Positions 6,598-8,869 of a DNA stretch of 8,869 bases are shown piece after piece (the stretch's first letter is position 1; every line of letters starts with the position of its first letter). The DNA comes from Butyrivibrio sp. (lineage in GTDB: Bacteria > Bacillota > Clostridia > Lachnospirales > Lachnospiraceae). The stretch lies in NCBI GenBank assembly GCA_024688095.1, contig JAILEJ010000521.1:1-8869 (forward strand), given 5' to 3'. The notes beneath the pieces are model-generated. The model saw only the letters and a list, made by a program, of their open reading frames with translations. It did not search any database and was not told the origin of the DNA. Both the position numbers and the translations under genes were made by a program.

Positions 6598-7449
6598 GTG
6601 GAAGTTTTATTAGCAGAACATGCAGGCTTTTGTTTTGGAGTAACAAAGGCTGTGGATAAGGTATATGAGCAGATTGATAATGGAAAGGGAAATGTATTTA
6701 CTTATGGACCTATAATACATAATGAATCTGTGGTTAATGACCTTGAAAATAAAGGTGTTAAAGTAATTGAATCAGAGAAAGAGCTTGAAAACATCAGGGA
6801 AGGAACAATAATAATCCGTTCACATGGTGTTACCAGGCAGGTATATGAAGCTTTGGAACAAAAAGGACTTGAAATTATTGATGCAACATGTCCTTTTGTA
6901 AAAAGAATACATAACATTGTAGCAAAAGAGAGTGCAAATGGTAAAATAATTATAGTAATTGGAAGTAGTAAACATCCGGAAGTTGAAGGAATAGTAAGTT
7001 ATGCATCAGGGCCGGTTTATGTGCTTGAATCACCTGAAGAAGCGCGTGATTTTACTGTAGATGCTGAAACTGAATTATGCATGGTTGCGCAAACGACTTT
7101 CAATTATAATAAATTTAAAGAAACCATTGAAATATTTAAGGAAAAAGGCTATAATGTTAATATTGTGAATACTATTTGTAGTGCTACGGAAGAGAGGCAG
7201 ACTGAAGCTGAGGAAATTGCCGCTAAAGTGGATGCTATGATAGTTATAGGCGGGATGCACAGTTCAAATACAAGAAAACTGTATGAGATATGCAGTAAGA
7301 AATGTGCCAATACTTATTTTATTCAGACTCTCGAGGATCTTCAGATTGATCTTCCCAAAGAGGTAAAAATAGTGGGTATTACCGCAGGGGCGTCGACCCC
7401 AAAGAAAATCATCGAGGAGGTTCAGAATTATGTCAGAAGAAAGCTTTGA
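6598..7449 (+). CDS. ispH: 4-hydroxy-3-methylbut-2-enyl diphosphate reductase
   Basis: IspH is the [4Fe-4S] enzyme that makes IPP and DMAPP in the last step of the MEP isoprenoid pathway. The 283-residue protein keeps the three cluster cysteines C12, C98 and C194. Phosphate- and substrate-binding residues are also in place: H41 (in IIHNE), H76 (in RSHGV), H126 and E128 (in KHPEVEG), T167, S222-S223-N224 and S266 (in GASTP). The start is GTG, supported by GAAAGG at 6584-6589. In many Clostridia IspH is fused to an S1 protein in one chain. Here the stop comes after the normal IspH end, and the S1 gene overlaps the last 20 bases in the +1 frame. The last sense codon and stop are CTT TGA, a known +1 slippery arrangement. 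Otherwise this is a complete, ordinary enzyme. Confidence 0.97.
   Translation: MEVLLAEHAGFCFGVTKAVDKVYEQIDNGKGNVFTYGPIIHNESVVNDLENKGVKVIESEKELENIREGTIIIRSHGVTRQVYEALEQKGLEIIDATCPFVKRIHNIVAKESANGKIIIVIGSSKHPEVEGIVSYASGPVYVLESPEEARDFTVDAETELCMVAQTTFNYNKFKETIEIFKEKGYNVNIVNTICSATEERQTEAEEIAAKVDAMIVIGGMHSSNTRKLYEICSKKCANTYFIQTLEDLQIDLPKEVKIVGITAGASTPKKIIEEVQNYVRRKL
7414..7420 (+). promoter_or_regulatory. Ribosome binding site of the S1 gene, inside ispH
   Basis: GAGGAGG lies within the ispH codons for I-E-E-V, nine bases before the ATG at 7430. It is one of the two best sites in the window and shows that the S1 gene can be translated independently of any frameshift. Confidence 0.88.
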
Positions 7450-8572
7450 ACAGATGCTCAACGAATCTTTCAAAACAATTCATACAGGGGAGGTTGTAGA
7501 AGGCACTGTTATCGATGTTAAACCTGACGAGATCATCCTGAACATCGGCTACAAGTCAGACGGCATTCTTACAAAGAATGAATACAGTAACGATAACAGT
7601 ATCGACTTGACTGAAGCTGTTAAAATCGGCGACAAGATTGATGTAAAAGTTTTGAAAACAAATGATGCTGATGGTCAGGTAGTATTATCTTATAAGAGAC
7701 TTGCACTTGACAGAGGCAATAAGAGAATAGAGGAAGCATTCAACAACAAAGAAGTGCTTACAGCTAAGGTTGTACAGGTACTTGAAGGTGGATTAACAGT
7801 TGTTGTTGATGAGGTAAGAATTTTTATTCCTGCCAGCCTTGTATCCGATTCATATGAGAAGGATCTGTCTAAGTATGAAGGACAGGAGATTCAGTTTGTT
7901 GTAACTGAATATAATCCAAAGAGAAGAAGATATATCGGAAACAGAAGAATGCTTGTTTCTGAACAGAAAGCAGAAGCTGCTAAGAAGCTGTTCGAGTCTA
8001 TAAGCGTTGGTGATGTTGTAGAAGGTACAGTTAAGAATGTAACTGATTTCGGTGCATTCATCGATTTAGGTGGAGCAGATGGCCTTCTTCATATTTCAGA
8101 AATGTCTTGGGGACGTGTTGAAAATCCTAAGAAGACATTCAAAGTTGGAGATTCAGTTAAAGTTCTTATTAAGAGTATCGATGGAAGCAAGATTGCTCTT
8201 AGTAGAAAATTTGATGATGAGAATCCTTGGAAGGATGCAGCTACAAAGTATGCAGTTGGAAATACTGTAACAGGTAAGGTAGCAAGAATGACAGACTTTG
8301 GTGCTTTTGTAGAACTTGAGTCAGGAATAGATGCACTTCTTCATGTTTCTCAGATTTCTAAAGATCATGTTGAGAAGCCAGCAGATGTTCTTAAAGTTGG
8401 TGATGAAGTTACAGCTAAGATTGTTGATTTCAACGAAGAAGATAGAAAGATCAGTCTTTCAGTAAAAGCTCTTCTTGCTCCAGAAAAGAGTGAAGAAGCT
8501 GCTGAAGAGACAGGTGATGTTGTATCTGTTGATATTGATAAGGTTATCGCTGAGCAGAACGAAGAAAACTAA
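7430..8572 (+). CDS. rpsA: S1 RNA-binding domain protein, ribosomal protein S1 (RpsA) family
   Basis: This 380-residue protein has four S1 (OB-fold) domains at about 18-89, 105-175, 192-260 and 275-346, then an acidic tail (347-380). Domains 3 and 4 are the most canonical, with VTDFGAFIDL, DGLLHISEMSW and VTDFGAF-like repeats (MTDFGAFVEL, DALLHVSQIS). Domain 2 is divergent and basic (PKRRRYIGNRR, 163-173). Four-domain S1 proteins are common in low-GC Gram-positives, where E. coli has six domains. They bind mRNA and associate with the ribosome to varying degrees, so a direct role in translation initiation is likely but not certain here. The ATG has a strong site at 7414-7420 and overlaps ispH by 20 bases. 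The first codons are richer in C-ending choices (ATC, GAC, GGC) than nearby genes, consistent with high expression. A strong terminator follows. Confidence 0.92.
   Translation: MSEESFEQMLNESFKTIHTGEVVEGTVIDVKPDEIILNIGYKSDGILTKNEYSNDNSIDLTEAVKIGDKIDVKVLKTNDADGQVVLSYKRLALDRGNKRIEEAFNNKEVLTAKVVQVLEGGLTVVVDEVRIFIPASLVSDSYEKDLSKYEGQEIQFVVTEYNPKRRRYIGNRRMLVSEQKAEAAKKLFESISVGDVVEGTVKNVTDFGAFIDLGGADGLLHISEMSWGRVENPKKTFKVGDSVKVLIKSIDGSKIALSRKFDDENPWKDAATKYAVGNTVTGKVARMTDFGAFVELESGIDALLHVSQISKDHVEKPADVLKVGDEVTAKIVDFNEEDRKISLSVKALLAPEKSEEAAEETGDVVSVDIDKVIAEQNEEN
7444..7449 (+). other. CTT TGA slippery-stop at the ispH end; candidate +1 frameshift site
   Basis: The last ispH sense codon CTT is followed by TGA and then A. 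Re-pairing of the P-site tRNA from CTT to TTT, one base on, puts the ribosome on GAA in the S1 frame (S1 residue 7) and gives an IspH-S1 fusion joined as RRKL-EQMLN. The heptamer resembles the prfB frameshift site (CTT TGA C). The SD-like stimulator normally three bases upstream is weak here (AGAAGAAAG), so efficiency may be low or nil. Confidence 0.3.
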
Positions 8573-8584
8573 TTTAAACATTAT

Positions 8585-8619
8585 AAAAGCTGTGTACATT
8601 TGGTACACAGCTTTTTTTT
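8585..8619 (+). terminator. Intrinsic terminator of the S1 gene
   Basis: A 13-bp perfect stem has arms 8585-8597 and 8603-8615 (AAAAGCTGTGTAC and its complement) around a 5-base loop, with eight T at 8612-8619. It starts 12 bases after the S1 stop. On the other strand only four T follow the stem, so it may also weakly stop the convergent HPt gene. Positions 8620-8673 hold nothing else I can identify. Confidence 0.93.
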
Positions 8620-8673
8620 GTGGTATAGAATATTATAGATAAACATATTTCAATAAAGAAACCAAGGTATGTA

Positions 8674-8869
8674 TCAGTCAGCATTTAAATCAACAAGGGA
8701 CTGAAATTGTTCTCTTGCTTTGGTAAATAAAGGTTCATAGTCAATATCTTCTTTTTGACGAAGGTGTTCTGTCATATCACTTATTTCATCAAACAGAGGA
8801 GTAAGTGCCAGGTTTCCCGCAACACCTTTAATTGCATGAGCTACATTGAAAGCTTCGTCATAGTTTTTG
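8674..8869 (-). CDS. Histidine phosphotransfer (HPt) domain protein, C-terminal part (5' end outside window)
   Basis: Reading leftward from the window edge, 64 codons are open before TGA (complement of 8674-8676). The peptide contains AHAIKGVAGNLAL, the signature around the phospho-accepting histidine of HPt domains. That histidine is coded at 8836-8838. It continues as L-x-x-x-I-S-D-M-T-E-H-L-R, matching the next HPt helix. HPt proteins relay phosphate between hybrid sensor kinases and receiver domains. The piece ends soon after the HPt helices, so it is either a small stand-alone HPt protein or the end of a larger kinase or receiver-HPt protein; the window cannot say which. No ribosome binding site or start is visible. 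It is convergent with the S1 gene and shares the 101-bp gap with its terminator. Confidence 0.85.
   Translation of the reverse strand, partial: KNYDEAFNVAHAIKGVAGNLALTPLFDEISDMTEHLRQKEDIDYEPLFTKAREQFQSLVDLNAD

Noticed and set aside
8070..8270. Plus-strand frame inside the S1 gene
   Set aside because: It is an out-of-frame shadow of S1 domains 3 and 4.
7430..8572. Treating the ispH/S1 overlap simply as a frameshifted, broken fusion gene
   Set aside because: The S1 frame has its own ATG with a strong GAGGAGG site at proper spacing, and IspH ends at a normal family length, so both look functional as separate genes.

Overview
The window is an A/T-rich, chromosomal-looking segment, most likely from a Lachnospiraceae-type Firmicute (Butyrivibrio, Roseburia and related Clostridia are the closest fit). 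The grounds are the codon bias, AGGAGG-type ribosome binding sites, TTGACA/TAAAAT promoter boxes, and the gene order flavoprotein, cmk, ispH, S1-domain protein, which I recall as common in Clostridia. The genus assignment is inference. I see no insertion sequence, phage gene, CRISPR array, tRNA or rRNA.

Layout. Positions 1-1071 hold the C-terminal part of a polytopic membrane protein that begins upstream and resembles the tail of a GT-C (GT39-like) glycosyltransferase. A 16-bp perfect-stem bidirectional terminator (1071-1111) separates it from a convergent minus-strand gene (1115-2803) for a receiver-GGDEF-EAL protein. Its GGDEF domain is degenerate and its EAL domain is intact, so it probably degrades cyclic di-GMP. 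A divergent intergenic region (2804-3012) carries promoters for both directions, including a near-consensus one for the rightward genes.

From 3013 to 8572 all genes read rightward with small gaps: a TetR-family regulator, an RpiR-family regulator with a SIS sugar-phosphate domain, a BaiN/HI0933-family flavoprotein, cytidylate kinase (cmk), IspH (last step of the MEP isoprenoid pathway) and a four-domain S1 RNA-binding protein of the RpsA family. They could be one long transcript, with a probable extra promoter in the 89-bp gap before ispH. A strong terminator (8585-8619) follows the S1 gene. The window closes with the 3' end of a minus-strand histidine phosphotransfer (HPt) domain gene.

The most interesting point is the ispH/S1 junction. 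The two frames overlap by 20 bases, and ispH ends in CTT TGA, the same slippery-codon-plus-stop seen at the prfB +1 frameshift site. A +1 slip there would enter the S1 frame directly and give an IspH-S1 fusion, a form known as one polypeptide in many Clostridia. I found no clearly undescribed system; the rest is housekeeping and signalling content.
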